Shown piece after piece: positions 37,299 to 46,763 of a DNA stretch of 64,000 nucleotides. This stretch comes from Leeuwenhoekiella sp. MAR_2009_132 (GTDB lineage Bacteria > Bacteroidota > Bacteroidia > Flavobacteriales > Flavobacteriaceae): assembly GCF_000687915.1 (NCBI RefSeq), contig NZ_JHZY01000002.1:1240001-1304000 (forward strand), in the 5' to 3' direction. Position 1 is the stretch's first letter. The number at the start of each line of letters is the position of its first letter. The notes under the pieces were generated by a model. The model saw nothing but the letters and a program-made list of their open reading frames with translations, was not told where the DNA came from and did no database searches. A program made the translations under genes and the position numbers.

Positions 37299-37892
37299 AT
37301 GAAGTCACTCAACCACATACCGGCATACATTCTTTGTGGTGGAAAAAGCACCCGAATGTTATCTGAAAAAGGTTTAGTAGAACTTCAAGACAAGACCTTT
37401 GTTGAACACATAATCAATACATTACAAAAAATAAAATTATCTATTTTTCTAGTAACAGAAAATCCTTCATATACCTATTTAGGTATTCCTACGATGCCCG
37501 ATATATATAAAGAAAAAGGTCCTTTAGGAGGGATATATGCAGCACTTAAACATACAGATGCTGCTCAAATTTTAATTCTGAGTTGTGATATTCCGCTACT
37601 TTCTATGGAAACTTTACAAACACTTTTAAGCAGCGATTTTACAAATTATGAGATAACGTTTGCATCTGCAGAAGGTAGATGGCATCCTTTAATAGGAATT
37701 TATTCTAGAACACTATTACCAGATATAGAACAGGCTCTTCAAGAAAATAAATTGAAACTCACTGATTTTATAAAAGATCATAAGTATAAACAAATAGCCA
37801 TTGCAAATGCTCGGTCACTTGTGAATATTAATACACCCGAAGCTTTGGCAGAACTCGAAAACAGTTTAAAATATTATGAAAATCACGCTTAA
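37299..37892 (+). CDS. mobA: Molybdenum cofactor guanylyltransferase MobA
   Basis: 197 residues. Transfers GMP from GTP to Mo-molybdopterin to make MGD, needed by DMSO reductase-type enzymes such as the YdeP homologue here. Nucleotidyltransferase signature CGGKSTRM at residues 13-20 followed by the Lys of SEKGLVEL, GPLGGIYAAL, and the metal-binding Asp in LSCDIPLLS. The end overlaps the moaD start by 17 bases. Confidence 0.93.
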   Translation: MKSLNHIPAYILCGGKSTRMLSEKGLVELQDKTFVEHIINTLQKIKLSIFLVTENPSYTYLGIPTMPDIYKEKGPLGGIYAALKHTDAAQILILSCDIPLLSMETLQTLLSSDFTNYEITFASAEGRWHPLIGIYSRTLLPDIEQALQENKLKLTDFIKDHKYKQIAIANARSLVNINTPEALAELENSLKYYENHA

Positions 37893-38115
37893 ATATTTTG
37901 GCCAACTCGTTGACGTTATAGGCGCTCCTGAGGAAACCCAAACTACCTCATTTAAAGATTCGGCACAGCTTTTAAAACATCTAAAGGAAACTCATGCAAT
38001 TAGTCATATACCATTTCAATTAGCGGTTAATCAAAAATTAATTGATGCTGATGAAGCCGTTAGCTTAAATGAAGGTGATGTAGTCGCTTTACTTCCTCCT
38101 TTTGCAGGAGGTTAA
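37876..38115 (+). CDS. moaD: Molybdopterin synthase sulfur-carrier subunit MoaD
   Basis: 79 residues, ubiquitin-like, ending in PPFAGG. The C-terminal Gly-Gly is the site that MoeB adenylylates and that carries the thiocarboxylate used by MoaE to build molybdopterin. It overlaps mobA by 17 bases and precedes moeB by 9 bases. Confidence 0.93.
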   Translation: MKITLKYFGQLVDVIGAPEETQTTSFKDSAQLLKHLKETHAISHIPFQLAVNQKLIDADEAVSLNEGDVVALLPPFAGG

Positions 38116-38124
38116 TTAATACTT

Positions 38125-39171
38125 ATGAGCAAATATCAACGTCAATTAATTTTACCTCAAATAGGAAGAAGCGGTCAGCAAAAACTGGCGAATGCCAGTG
38201 TACTTGTTATCGGAGCCGGTGGTTTGGGCTGTGCCCTTCTGCCCTACCTAACAGCTTCCGGCATTGGTACTTTAGGTATGGTAGATGGCGATCGTATTGA
38301 AGAAAGTAATCTGCACCGGCAAATTTTGTATACGCCAGATGCTGTAGGGAAATTTAAAGTAGATGTGGCTAAAGCCTTTTTAAAAAAGCAGCAACCCGAT
38401 GCTCAAATCATTACGTATTCTGAATATTTAAATGGTTCAAATGCAGTTTCATTATTTAAGAATTACGATATAATTGTTGATGCTACAGACCGAATTGACG
38501 TTAGGTATTTAATTAATGACGCAGCTGTATTAACCGGTAAGCCTTTCGTGTACGGCAGCATTCATCGCTTTGAAGGTCAGATTTCTGTATTTAATTATAA
38601 AAACGGACCTACATATCGCTGTTTGTTTCCTAAAGCTACTGAAGTACCTAGTTGTGCAGAAGCTGGTGTTTTAGGAACCAGCGTAGGTGTTATAGGTATG
38701 CTACAGGCGCAGGAAGTGATGAAAATGATTTTAGAAATTGGTGATGTACTTTCTGGAGAATTACTTATTTACAATACGCTTACCGCAAGTCAGCAAAAGT
38801 TTCAGTTTACAAAAAATGAAACCATAGCGATAACGCATTCATTTTACCAAAAAACACATCTAAAAACTAAAAGTAAAACAGTATCCTTCAATAGCGAAAT
38901 GCTTAAAAGCAGCGTTTTTATAGATGTTCGTGAATTCAATGAACAACCTAGGTTAGATTTTCAGAATTTAAAAGAAATACCACTTTTTAAATTGGAAAAA
39001 CAATCTGAAGAACTTGATAAGACAGGTACTTACTATCTGTTTTGTCAAAGTGGCAAACGTGCTCAACTTGCGGCAGAACTATTAAAAAATATGGGTTTTG
39101 TAAATAGTTGTGCAATCGAGGAAGGAGCTGAGGATCTAAAAAAAATCGAACAAATCGTAGTATTTAAATAA
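38125..39171 (+). CDS. moeB: MoeB/ThiF-type adenylyltransferase fused to a rhodanese domain
   Basis: 348 residues. Residues 1-240 form an E1-like enzyme that activates the MoaD C-terminus: ATP loop VIGAGGLGCALLPYL, Arg and Asn in ESNLHRQ, Asp in VDATDR, and the active-site-type Cys in PSCAEAGVLG. The last 80 residues are a rhodanese domain with the Cys loop FCQSGKRAQ that can deliver sulfur. The usual CxxC pairs that bind zinc in MoeB are degraded: the first is TYRC (one Cys left), and the second is absent. The pattern fits MoeB-rhodanese proteins of Bacteroidetes and eukaryotic MOCS3 in layout. Confidence 0.9.
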   Translation: MSKYQRQLILPQIGRSGQQKLANASVLVIGAGGLGCALLPYLTASGIGTLGMVDGDRIEESNLHRQILYTPDAVGKFKVDVAKAFLKKQQPDAQIITYSEYLNGSNAVSLFKNYDIIVDATDRIDVRYLINDAAVLTGKPFVYGSIHRFEGQISVFNYKNGPTYRCLFPKATEVPSCAEAGVLGTSVGVIGMLQAQEVMKMILEIGDVLSGELLIYNTLTASQQKFQFTKNETIAITHSFYQKTHLKTKSKTVSFNSEMLKSSVFIDVREFNEQPRLDFQNLKEIPLFKLEKQSEELDKTGTYYLFCQSGKRAQLAAELLKNMGFVNSCAIEEGAEDLKKIEQIVVFK

Positions 39172-39178
39172 AATATCA

Positions 39179-39607
39179 ATGAAAAAAGTATTTATAGAAG
39201 GCCCCATAAGCAGCGAATTTATAGGAACCTCTATCGCAAAACATCAAAGTAAAACAAGCATAGGTGCTCACAATATATTTTTAGGTCAGGTACGTGCAGA
39301 TGAAGTTGATTCTAAAGTGGTAACAGCTATTGAATATACCTGCTATGAGGAGTTAGCTAATGAGAAATTAAATGAAATACGCGAAGAGGCTTTTGAGAAA
39401 TTCGATTTAATATGTATGCATATTTACCACAGTTTGGGCACGATTAAAGTTGGCGAAGTTTGCTTTTTTGTATTTGTTTCGGCTAAGCGCAGAAAAGAAG
39501 TTTATGCCGCTACAGAATGGATTGTTAATCAGGTAAAAGACCGCACTCCTATTTTTGGAAAAGAGATTTTTGAAGATAACAGCCATCAGTGGAAAGTGAA
39601 TAGTTAA
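39179..39607 (+). CDS. moaE: Molybdopterin synthase catalytic subunit MoaE
   Basis: 142 residues. Converts cyclic pyranopterin monophosphate to molybdopterin with sulfur from MoaD. Family marks: GAHNIFLGQVRADE, IEYTCYEELA, HSLGTIKVGEVCFFVFVSA and the active-site Lys region VKDRTPIFGKEIFED. Starts 7 bases after moeB. Confidence 0.93.
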   Translation: MKKVFIEGPISSEFIGTSIAKHQSKTSIGAHNIFLGQVRADEVDSKVVTAIEYTCYEELANEKLNEIREEAFEKFDLICMHIYHSLGTIKVGEVCFFVFVSAKRRKEVYAATEWIVNQVKDRTPIFGKEIFEDNSHQWKVNS

Positions 39608-39673
39608 TTGAGTTTTAAATCTAAGTTAGGCGGTTTCAGTCTTAAATAAATACAAGTAATACCTATACTAAAT

Positions 39674-40591
39674 ATGGTAGATATAACACATAAAATAACA
39701 ACCTTACGTACAGCAACAGCTCAGGCGACGGTTACCGTGAGTAAGCCCGAAACTATTGAGGCTTTGCAAAAAAACACCGTACCCAAAGGAAACGTTTTTG
39801 AAATGGCAAAAACAGCAGGACTATTTGCTGTAAAAAACACACATACCACAATACCAGATTGTCACCCGTTACCTATTGAATATACGGCTGTAGAGTACAC
39901 GATAGATGGTCTTTCAGTTCATATAGCAATTACCGTAAAAACGGTTTACAAAACCGGCGTTGAAGTTGAGGCGATGCATGGAGCTTCGGTGATTGCATTG
40001 ACCATGTATGATATGCTTAAACCTATAGACAAAGGTATTGAGATTAACAATGTTAAATTAGTCAACAAAAAAGGCGGTAAAAGCAGTTTTAAAGATCAGA
40101 ATCCGTCGAGATTGAGTGCGCATATCATCGTATGCTCTGATTCTATTTCCGAAGGAAAAAAAGAAGATCTGGCGGGTAAAGCTATTATAGAAAAACTTCA
40201 GGGATTTGATGTTCAAATTCAGGGTTACGAGATTATACCAGACGATCTGGAAACCATACGCAGCAAGGCTTTTGAATTGTCTGATACTGTAAATCTTTTA
40301 ATTTATACCGGTGGTACCGGACTCAGTATGCGCGATGTAACTCCCGAAGCGCTAGAACCCATTCTAGAACGTCGCATCCCCGGGGTTGAAGAAGCCATAC
40401 GCAATTATGGTCAGGATCGTATGCCGTACGCAATGCTTTCGCGCAGCGTAGCCGGTACATTAGGCAATTGCCTAATACTTGCCCTACCTGGCTCTACAAA
40501 TGGCGCTAAAGAGTCTATAGATGCTGTTTTTCCGCATTTATTACACGTTTTTAAAATATTAAGAGGCGCTCAACACAATGCTAATGACTAA
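39674..40591 (+). CDS. moaCB: Bifunctional MoaC-MoaB/MogA fusion protein
   Basis: 305 residues with two complete domains. Residues 1-150 are MoaC (cyclic pyranopterin monophosphate synthase; DCHPLPIEYTAVEY, VEVEAMHGASVIALTMYDM, KGGKSSF). Residues 155-305 are the MoaB/MogA type adenylyl transferase (HIIVCSDSISEGKKEDLAG, IYTGGTGLSMRDVTPEA, LALPGSTNGAKESID). The fusion is a known Bacteroidetes arrangement and covers the first and a late step of the pathway. It overlaps the moaA start by up to 14 bases. Confidence 0.93.
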   Translation: MVDITHKITTLRTATAQATVTVSKPETIEALQKNTVPKGNVFEMAKTAGLFAVKNTHTTIPDCHPLPIEYTAVEYTIDGLSVHIAITVKTVYKTGVEVEAMHGASVIALTMYDMLKPIDKGIEINNVKLVNKKGGKSSFKDQNPSRLSAHIIVCSDSISEGKKEDLAGKAIIEKLQGFDVQIQGYEIIPDDLETIRSKAFELSDTVNLLIYTGGTGLSMRDVTPEALEPILERRIPGVEEAIRNYGQDRMPYAMLSRSVAGTLGNCLILALPGSTNGAKESIDAVFPHLLHVFKILRGAQHNAND

Positions 40592-41591
40592 AGTCACAAA
40601 CCTATTAACCGATTCTCATCAGCGCAAACACAACTATTTGCGTATTTCACTCAGTGAAAAATGCAATTTAAGGTGTACCTACTGTATGCCTCACGACGGC
40701 ATCGCGCTTAGTCCTAGAGCACATTTAATGACCGCAGATGAGATTGAAGCTATTGCCACCATATTTGTTAAGAATGGCGTAGATAAAATACGCTTAACCG
40801 GCGGCGAACCTTTAGTACGCAAAGATTTTAGCTTAATTCTAGAGAAACTTGCTAAACTTCATGTTAAGCTCTCTATCACAACAAATGCGCTGCTCACCCA
40901 CCGTTTTATTGATGATTTTAAACGGTTTGGTTTACAAGATATTAATGTAAGTCTAGACAGTCTTGATGCCGAAAAATTTAAGTTTATTACACGTAGAGAT
41001 CAGTTTAAACTGGCGTATGATAATATTAACCAACTCATCGCTGAAGGCTTTAATGTAAAAATTAATGCGGTTTTGATGAAAGGTTTTAATGAAGATGAAA
41101 TAACTGACTTCATAAAACTCACTAAAGATCAAAACATTAATGTTCGTTTTATCGAGTTTATGCCTTTTGACGGCAATGAGTGGAATAAAAATAAACTCGT
41201 AAGTCAGGCTGAAATTTTAAATCGGGTTACCGATTATTTTGGAGTTGAAGCGTTAAAACCCTTACTAAATGAAACGAATTTTACAGCACGTAATTTTAGA
41301 ATTGAAGGATTTAAAGGAAGTTTTGGAATCATCAGTTCGGTTACAAACCCCTTTTGCGACAGTTGCAACCGGGTACGACTTACCGCAGACGGAAAACTCA
41401 AAAATTGCCTATTCTCAAATGAGGAAACAAATCTGTTAACTGGATATCGTTCTGGTGCAAATCTTGAAGATTTAATTGATGCTGCTTTAAATAAGAAAAA
41501 AGCAGTACGCGCCGGTATGACCGATTTTGACCAACTTACCAATCCCGATTTACATAACAACAACCGCAGTATGATTGCTATTGGCGGGTAA
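40578..41591 (+). CDS. moaA: GTP 3',8-cyclase MoaA (radical SAM)
   Basis: 337 residues. First enzyme of the cofactor pathway. It has the radical SAM cluster motif CNLRCTYC near residue 29, LTGGEPLVRKD, the second cluster site CDSCNRVRLTADGKLKNC, and the C-terminal Gly-Gly (IAIGG) needed for activity. ATG at 40578 or the next at 40584 are both possible; both overlap moaCB. It closes the operon, with no obvious terminator before the convergent gene 17 bases on. Confidence 0.95.
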   Translation: MLMTKVTNLLTDSHQRKHNYLRISLSEKCNLRCTYCMPHDGIALSPRAHLMTADEIEAIATIFVKNGVDKIRLTGGEPLVRKDFSLILEKLAKLHVKLSITTNALLTHRFIDDFKRFGLQDINVSLDSLDAEKFKFITRRDQFKLAYDNINQLIAEGFNVKINAVLMKGFNEDEITDFIKLTKDQNINVRFIEFMPFDGNEWNKNKLVSQAEILNRVTDYFGVEALKPLLNETNFTARNFRIEGFKGSFGIISSVTNPFCDSCNRVRLTADGKLKNCLFSNEETNLLTGYRSGANLEDLIDAALNKKKAVRAGMTDFDQLTNPDLHNNNRSMIAIGG

Positions 41592-41608
41592 AATAAATAG
41601 CAGGTTTC

Positions 41609-42214
41609 TTACTCCCTGTTAACATCAATTATTTCTCCCTGGTCATACATGCGCTTAATCTCCTCACGGGATAGGCTGTATTCATCAAGGGAGTAATTCT
41701 CGGTTTTTTCAATGTCGCGTATTCCGCTTATCTTTTGAGTTTCATAATCATTCAGTCTAAAAATGACAGAGTCTTTGGTTATTTCTGTCAGCATTAATGT
41801 AGAATAAAAATTGGATTGTGTTTTAAACTCGTAGATATCGCCGGCTTGTGGAGTAGTTATGTAATCTAAATTAAGACGCTTATTTTCTTGTCCTGAATAG
41901 ATTAACCAACTAATTAAAATAGCGATAAGTCCCAAACCACTATATTGCCAAATAGGCGCTTTTACTTCAGTTTTAAGCAATCTTCCTTCCTGCTTAAATT
42001 CTTCAGGCATTTTTCTAAACTTCAATGCGTGATTGCAATTTTCGCAAAGGGAGTAAATGGGTTTTCGATACGGAAATAATGGAATCCAGAAAACGTGTGC
42101 GTGCTGACTTGATACACTAAAAAGTGTGGTTGCTTTTTCTGAACAATAAGGACATATAACCTTATTTGATTTAATAGATTTTAAGAAGACATTCTTCCAG
42201 CCGTAAATTACCAT
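41609..42214 (-). CDS. Zinc-ribbon membrane protein of unknown function
   Basis: 201 residues. Two Cys pairs, CPYC near residue 21 and CENC near 57, form a probable zinc ribbon in the N-terminal third. One transmembrane helix lies near 88-106 (SGLGLIAILISWLIY), and a roughly 90-residue soluble C-terminal domain (AGDIYEFKTQSNFYSTLMLTEI is split: AGDIYEFKTQ, LMLTEITKDSVIF) may be a small beta domain. Zinc ribbon inside, beta domain outside is the likely layout. I know no function. It is convergent with moaA, 17 bases apart. Confidence 0.7.
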   Translation of the reverse strand: MVIYGWKNVFLKSIKSNKVICPYCSEKATTLFSVSSQHAHVFWIPLFPYRKPIYSLCENCNHALKFRKMPEEFKQEGRLLKTEVKAPIWQYSGLGLIAILISWLIYSGQENKRLNLDYITTPQAGDIYEFKTQSNFYSTLMLTEITKDSVIFRLNDYETQKISGIRDIEKTENYSLDEYSLSREEIKRMYDQGEIIDVNRE

Positions 42215-42307
42215 TCTTGAGAATTAAGGCTTCAGAAAGCCGGTTTAAAGTCCCTAAAATAACTATTTTCTTTAATAAAGTAAATAACACTAGTAACTAA
42301 AACATTT

Positions 42308-42901
42308 TTATGCCAGTGCTTTATTAATAAGTTCTAACGAAGTATCGCTAAGAGGAAGTGTCAAAGCGGTATCGTGCCCTTTATCAGACATCTTAGCCCA
42401 GGTTTTTTGAACAATATCTATCACTTTTTCCTCTTCATGTTTAGCTGCAAAATCTTCAAAATAAAACTCTAAAAACACAAGGCAAATCACATCTTCCAGC
42501 GTTTGAGATTCTAAATCTTTTTTAATAAGCTTTTTCTTAATTAAAAACTGAACACGATCTATGAAAGTTTCGGTGTAATGAAATTCTTTTAAAATTGTTC
42601 CCGTGAGTTCGGCGTGCATTTTTTTTAAGTCTTCACGCCATTTTAAATAGCCTACACGATTCATTGAGTAATCTTCACGAGGGCTTTTCCATCTGCAAAT
42701 ATGTTGTGCACGTGCAGCGATTTTAAGTTCTTGAGAAGCTTCGTTTTCAAAACGTTCTAACTGTCTCGTCATACGCTGAGAATACAATAATTCTTTTGGA
42801 AATTGCTCTCCATCTACAATTACGTAATTTGGGTCCTGGGCATTTAGCGCATCTATAGCTGCGATAACTTTATTAAAAGGAGTCTTTATTTTTTTATCCA
42901 A
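42308..42901 (-). CDS. DUF4202 family protein
   Basis: 197 residues. The block AARAQHICRWKSPREDYSMNR followed by VGYLKWREDLKKMHAE is what I recall as the DUF4202 signature; His and Arg spacing and all-helical prediction suggest an HD-like metal-binding fold. No signal peptide. The start is TTG at 42901 (MDKKIKTPFNK); no in-frame ATG lies upstream within reach. It stands alone between the zinc-ribbon gene and glgA. Function is unknown. Confidence 0.75.
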   Translation of the reverse strand: MDKKIKTPFNKVIAAIDALNAQDPNYVIVDGEQFPKELLYSQRMTRQLERFENEASQELKIAARAQHICRWKSPREDYSMNRVGYLKWREDLKKMHAELTGTILKEFHYTETFIDRVQFLIKKKLIKKDLESQTLEDVICLVFLEFYFEDFAAKHEEEKVIDIVQKTWAKMSDKGHDTALTLPLSDTSLELINKALA

Positions 42902-43015
42902 AATTTAGAAATTGGTTACTAGGCTGTTTATAGAATATTCTTCTTAAAATCTAATATAAACTATTAACACTGTTTAGACATCTAAATTTGGTACTAAAAC
43001 ACAAGTGTTGCAAGG

Positions 43016-44554
43016 TTAAGAGTAAGTATAGAGATACTTGTAATATTCTTTCACAGCATTTTCCCAGGAAAAACGAGCTGCTTTTGCCTTTTTACTCATT
43101 TTTTTCCATTTTGATTTATCGTTGAAGAAAGTATCTAAGGTAGTGTCAAAAGCAAGTACCATATTTTCAATTTTATCATCAACGGTATTTCCATCAAATG
43201 CAAAACCATTTACACCAGCCTTTACTGTATCTATAAGGCCACCGGTATGGTGTACCAGGCACAATACCCCATTGCGCATTGCAAGCATTTGACTAATACC
43301 GCAAGGCTCAAATAAACTGGGCATAAAATATAAATCTGACTCCAGATAAATAGAGTCTATTATATCTTCAGACTGGCCGTTAATAAAAATAAAATTAGGA
43401 TGCTCATAGCTAATATCGCGCATAAGCGCCTCGTACTCGGGCTCGCCGGTACCCAGTAATATAAAAATACCATTACGCGCTTCCAGTTTCTCTAATATAG
43501 CTTTGAGCGCCTGCGGATTTCGTTTAAAGAAATAGAATTTCTGCTCGGTCATTCGAGCTACACTAGAAGCAACAAAACTGGGTGGATTTTCAAGCAAACA
43601 CACCACTTTTTCACCGGTGTAGGCGAGTATATCTGATTTGTATTTTTTAGATTCTTCCTGAATCCATTTAAACAATTGTCTTAATACATTAGGATATAAA
43701 TTACCCTTCTCTGCCACCCGAATATTTTTGTAATTAACCCCGTTAAGAATACCATAAAGACGCCCGGCATCATTGGCTTTATTGAGGTCTTCTTCTAAGC
43801 TTTCGCCTCCTATAAATTCCGGTTTATGACTGGGTTTAAGAATATCTAATTTGTATGACGGACTCACGGTGTGCACGCGATCTGCTAACCGAATTCCCAA
43901 AGCCATTAGATTAATACAATCTTCATAACGATCGTCTTTGACCATCTCATAATCATATCCCAATTGGGGGAAAAAATTGTTTACGGAAGCAAAGTTATTA
44001 TTTAAAGGTCTGATACCCTGTAAGCTCAGATTGTGTATACTATACACAAACCAACTTTCTCTTAATATCTGGTATTCAGGATTAAATTGTTTATGAAACA
44101 ACAAAAGTGCTGTGTGCCAATCGTGTAAATGCACTACATCTACATGATCAAATAAATTCTGTTTAATAGCCTGAGCAACAGCTGTATTAAAAATAAAATA
44201 CTTTACAGCATCAGTAAAAAAAGGTTCAGTAGGATCATCATTATAAATATGAGCAATATTACCTTCAATAATTTCAGGATGGTGAATTACATAATGCGTA
44301 ATACCTTCAAAATGTTTTTTAGGCTGTACTTCATATAAATAAGCAATAGACTCATCCCCACGTATGTTTATTTTTAGATCACTTATAAAAGTTCCCCCTA
44401 AATGCAGCCTATTGTAAGCGGGTACAATCACGTGAACGTGATCGCCATTTGCTGCTAATTGTCTTGGCACATCTCGAACCACATCTGCCATTCCCCCTGC
44501 TTTACAATGAGCAATTGCATCATTTTCTGCGGAAACAAATAAAAAATTTTTCAT
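43016..44554 (-). CDS. glgA: GT5-family glycogen/starch synthase, divergent
   Basis: 512 residues. Transfers glucose from an NDP-glucose to an alpha-glucan. GT5 marks present: SAENDAIAHCKAGGMADVV (the KxGG loop), VVHLHDWHTALL, VYSIHNLSLQG, VARMTEQK, and PSLFEPCGISQM with the catalytic Glu, then HHTGGLIDTV. Unusual points: the canonical NGID...WNP segment after GILNG is replaced by NGVNYKNIRVAEKGNLYP, and the QKG motif reads QKF. It is not beside glgB or glgC. A hairpin lies just in front of its start codon at 44569-44592. Confidence 0.85.
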   Translation of the reverse strand: MKNFLFVSAENDAIAHCKAGGMADVVRDVPRQLAANGDHVHVIVPAYNRLHLGGTFISDLKINIRGDESIAYLYEVQPKKHFEGITHYVIHHPEIIEGNIAHIYNDDPTEPFFTDAVKYFIFNTAVAQAIKQNLFDHVDVVHLHDWHTALLLFHKQFNPEYQILRESWFVYSIHNLSLQGIRPLNNNFASVNNFFPQLGYDYEMVKDDRYEDCINLMALGIRLADRVHTVSPSYKLDILKPSHKPEFIGGESLEEDLNKANDAGRLYGILNGVNYKNIRVAEKGNLYPNVLRQLFKWIQEESKKYKSDILAYTGEKVVCLLENPPSFVASSVARMTEQKFYFFKRNPQALKAILEKLEARNGIFILLGTGEPEYEALMRDISYEHPNFIFINGQSEDIIDSIYLESDLYFMPSLFEPCGISQMLAMRNGVLCLVHHTGGLIDTVKAGVNGFAFDGNTVDDKIENMVLAFDTTLDTFFNDKSKWKKMSKKAKAARFSWENAVKEYYKYLYTYS

Positions 44555-44984
44555 CTCTAATTAACAATGGTTTGAGATCATTAAATCAAACCTTTTTATA
44601 TCGTGAACTCTAAGGCTGTATAACCTCACTTTTTAAATAACCAAATTACTATTTCATTTATAGTATTGTCTTAAATAATATTTAAAACCGAATTAAATTT
44701 ATGATAGATATTAAACACATAATTTGCTTAATACTGGGATCTAAAAATATTGCTTTTCATATTAACCCTACATTAATTCAGCATCAAATAATAGAGAACC
44801 TTTAATTTTTAATAATTATATAATTATTTGATTTACAATTGATAATTCAATAAATCTAATGTGTTAGTTTAATAAACTCGGAGTCACTTTAATTTCATAA
44901 AAAGTTCTTAAAATTAAACTGCTAAGGACAGTTTTAACGCTTTTATAATAATGAAACTTAACTATTGAGCGTATTTTTCAAATT
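44555..44984. other. 430-base divergent region between glgA and the MscS gene
   Basis: Very AT-rich; apart from the hairpin next to glgA I see no open frame, tRNA or strong promoter match (TATTTTTC just before the MscS gene is one base off the -7 consensus). Confidence 0.5.
44569..44597 (-). promoter_or_regulatory. Hairpin in the glgA leader
   Basis: GGTTTGA (44569-44575) pairs with TCAAACC (44586-44592) around a ten-base loop, ending 14 bases upstream of the glgA ATG. With a T run on the plus strand it looks like a terminator in that direction, but no rightward gene precedes it; in glgA mRNA it would fold next to the ribosome site. Confidence 0.4.
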
Positions 44985-46730
44985 ATGCGATTTAACCACT
45001 TCTCCACCATTTTTAGCCTAGTAATTCTATTCTCCTTAGCTCAGGTATATTGCCAGGATTTAACAACCAGTAAGGCAGGCGATTCTTTACCCGAAAGTAA
45101 CTCTTCAGTTCCAGAAGACGGCGATTTTATGCCAAATGCAATTCGGGAATATAACGAGGCTTACTACATATTAAGCAGACTTAATACCTCTACCGGCTTG
45201 CCACCAAATGAGTTTAATTTTCAATCTCCACAAGCTACCTTAGAGCATTTTGTCTATAATGCGCGTAGTGGTGATTTTAAAAATGCGAGCTATGCCTTAA
45301 ACTTTAATCTCTTGCCTGATGATATTACTCAAGAACAGGCCGCTACCCTTGCAGAAAAATTATTCTTCGTTTTAAATCAACGTATAAAAATTGATTGGAG
45401 TGGCTTATCAGATCGGCCAGATGGTCAAATTGATATGAGTACAAGCACAAATCAGGCAATTGCAGGTAAACCTATGCGCAGCGTGGTTTTTGGAGAAATA
45501 GATCTTGAAGGTAGGGATATTGTCTTAAGAATGCAACGTATTAAATACAAAGATTATGGAGCATTTTGGCTTATTTCAGCAAATACTGTAGAAAATATTG
45601 ATAGTCTATATGAGGTTTACGGGCCCCGTGAACTCGATAGAATGATGCCAGATTGGGCACGTATTCAGTTTTTAAATATGCCTATCTGGAAATTTATTGG
45701 AACTTTTATTCTTATTCTTTTTAGCTATTTACTAGGCAAACTCAGTTTATACATCTTTAGAAAAATATTTAAAAAATCTGATAAAATCTGGGTAAACACG
45801 ATAGCAAAACGACTAGCAACCCCTGCGGGTTGGGCAATAGGCGTATTGTTTTTTTACATCTCTTTGAATAAACTTATTTCCTTTGGCGGAACATTTGCAA
45901 GTACACTTTATGCAATCTTATTAATTGCCGTTATAGGTACAATTACGTGGTTTATTATGCGATTTATAGATTCATTTATGGTCTATGTTGCCGAAACAAA
46001 AATAGGAGACACCAATCCCGAAGAAAATAATGAGGCTCGCATGATGCTAACGTATATCTCTGTAGCAAGACGGGTTATAACATTTATAGTCATCATAGTA
46101 GGTTTTTCAGTAATCTTATCTCAGTTTAGATCATTAGAAAAGTTAGGAATATCTTTAATAGCCTCTGCCGGTCTCGCTACTGTGGTTCTGGGTGTTGCCG
46201 CCCAAAGTACTTTAGGCAATATTATCGCAGGTATTCAAATAGCATTAACCAGACCTGCACGTATAGGAGACACAGTAATTATTGATGATGACTGGGGATA
46301 TGTTGAAGATATACGGTTTACCTATATGGTAGTACGCACCTGGGATGAGCGACGTTTAATCGTACCCTTAAAAGAAATTATATCTAAAACCTTTGAAAAC
46401 TGGTCTATGACCAGTGCTCATCAAATACGGCCAATAACTTTACACGTAGATTATAAAACTGATGTTAATTTAATACGCCAAAAGTTTAGCGAATTACTGG
46501 AACAAGAAGAAAATTGGGACAAAAATCACCCGCCGGTTGTACAGGTGGTAGACATGAGTGAGAAAACGATGCAGGTACGCGCATTATGTAGTGCTAAAGA
46601 TGCTTCCTCTACCTGGGATTTACACTGTACACTTCGAGAAAAATTAATTGCTTACATAAGTAAGTTAGATAGCGGTCAGCATTTATCTAAATCTCGAATT
46701 CGTATTCAAAATAATCTAAATAATGATTAA
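44985..46730 (+). CDS. MscS-family mechanosensitive ion channel
   Basis: 581 residues. Signal peptide (to about residue 25, VYCQD), a periplasmic domain of about 205 residues, helices near 233-255, 282-302 and 308-328, further helices near 360-385, then the MscS pore and beta domain: SLIASAGLATVVLGVAAQSTL is seen in parts (GLATVVLGVAAQ), IAGIQIALTRPARIGDTVII, VVRTWDERRLIVPLKEI and a C-terminal alpha/beta part. It should open under membrane tension during osmotic downshift. Crp-type regulator gene follows after 33 bases. Confidence 0.9.
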   Translation: MRFNHFSTIFSLVILFSLAQVYCQDLTTSKAGDSLPESNSSVPEDGDFMPNAIREYNEAYYILSRLNTSTGLPPNEFNFQSPQATLEHFVYNARSGDFKNASYALNFNLLPDDITQEQAATLAEKLFFVLNQRIKIDWSGLSDRPDGQIDMSTSTNQAIAGKPMRSVVFGEIDLEGRDIVLRMQRIKYKDYGAFWLISANTVENIDSLYEVYGPRELDRMMPDWARIQFLNMPIWKFIGTFILILFSYLLGKLSLYIFRKIFKKSDKIWVNTIAKRLATPAGWAIGVLFFYISLNKLISFGGTFASTLYAILLIAVIGTITWFIMRFIDSFMVYVAETKIGDTNPEENNEARMMLTYISVARRVITFIVIIVGFSVILSQFRSLEKLGISLIASAGLATVVLGVAAQSTLGNIIAGIQIALTRPARIGDTVIIDDDWGYVEDIRFTYMVVRTWDERRLIVPLKEIISKTFENWSMTSAHQIRPITLHVDYKTDVNLIRQKFSELLEQEENWDKNHPPVVQVVDMSEKTMQVRALCSAKDASSTWDLHCTLREKLIAYISKLDSGQHLSKSRIRIQNNLNND

Positions 46731-46763
46731 CCTGTTTAAGGAGTTAAAGTTTAATTTTGAAAT

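Noticed and set aside
44569-44597. Rightward terminator before the MscS gene
   Set aside because: No rightward gene lies within 2.9 kb upstream, so it is better seen as a hairpin in the glgA leader.
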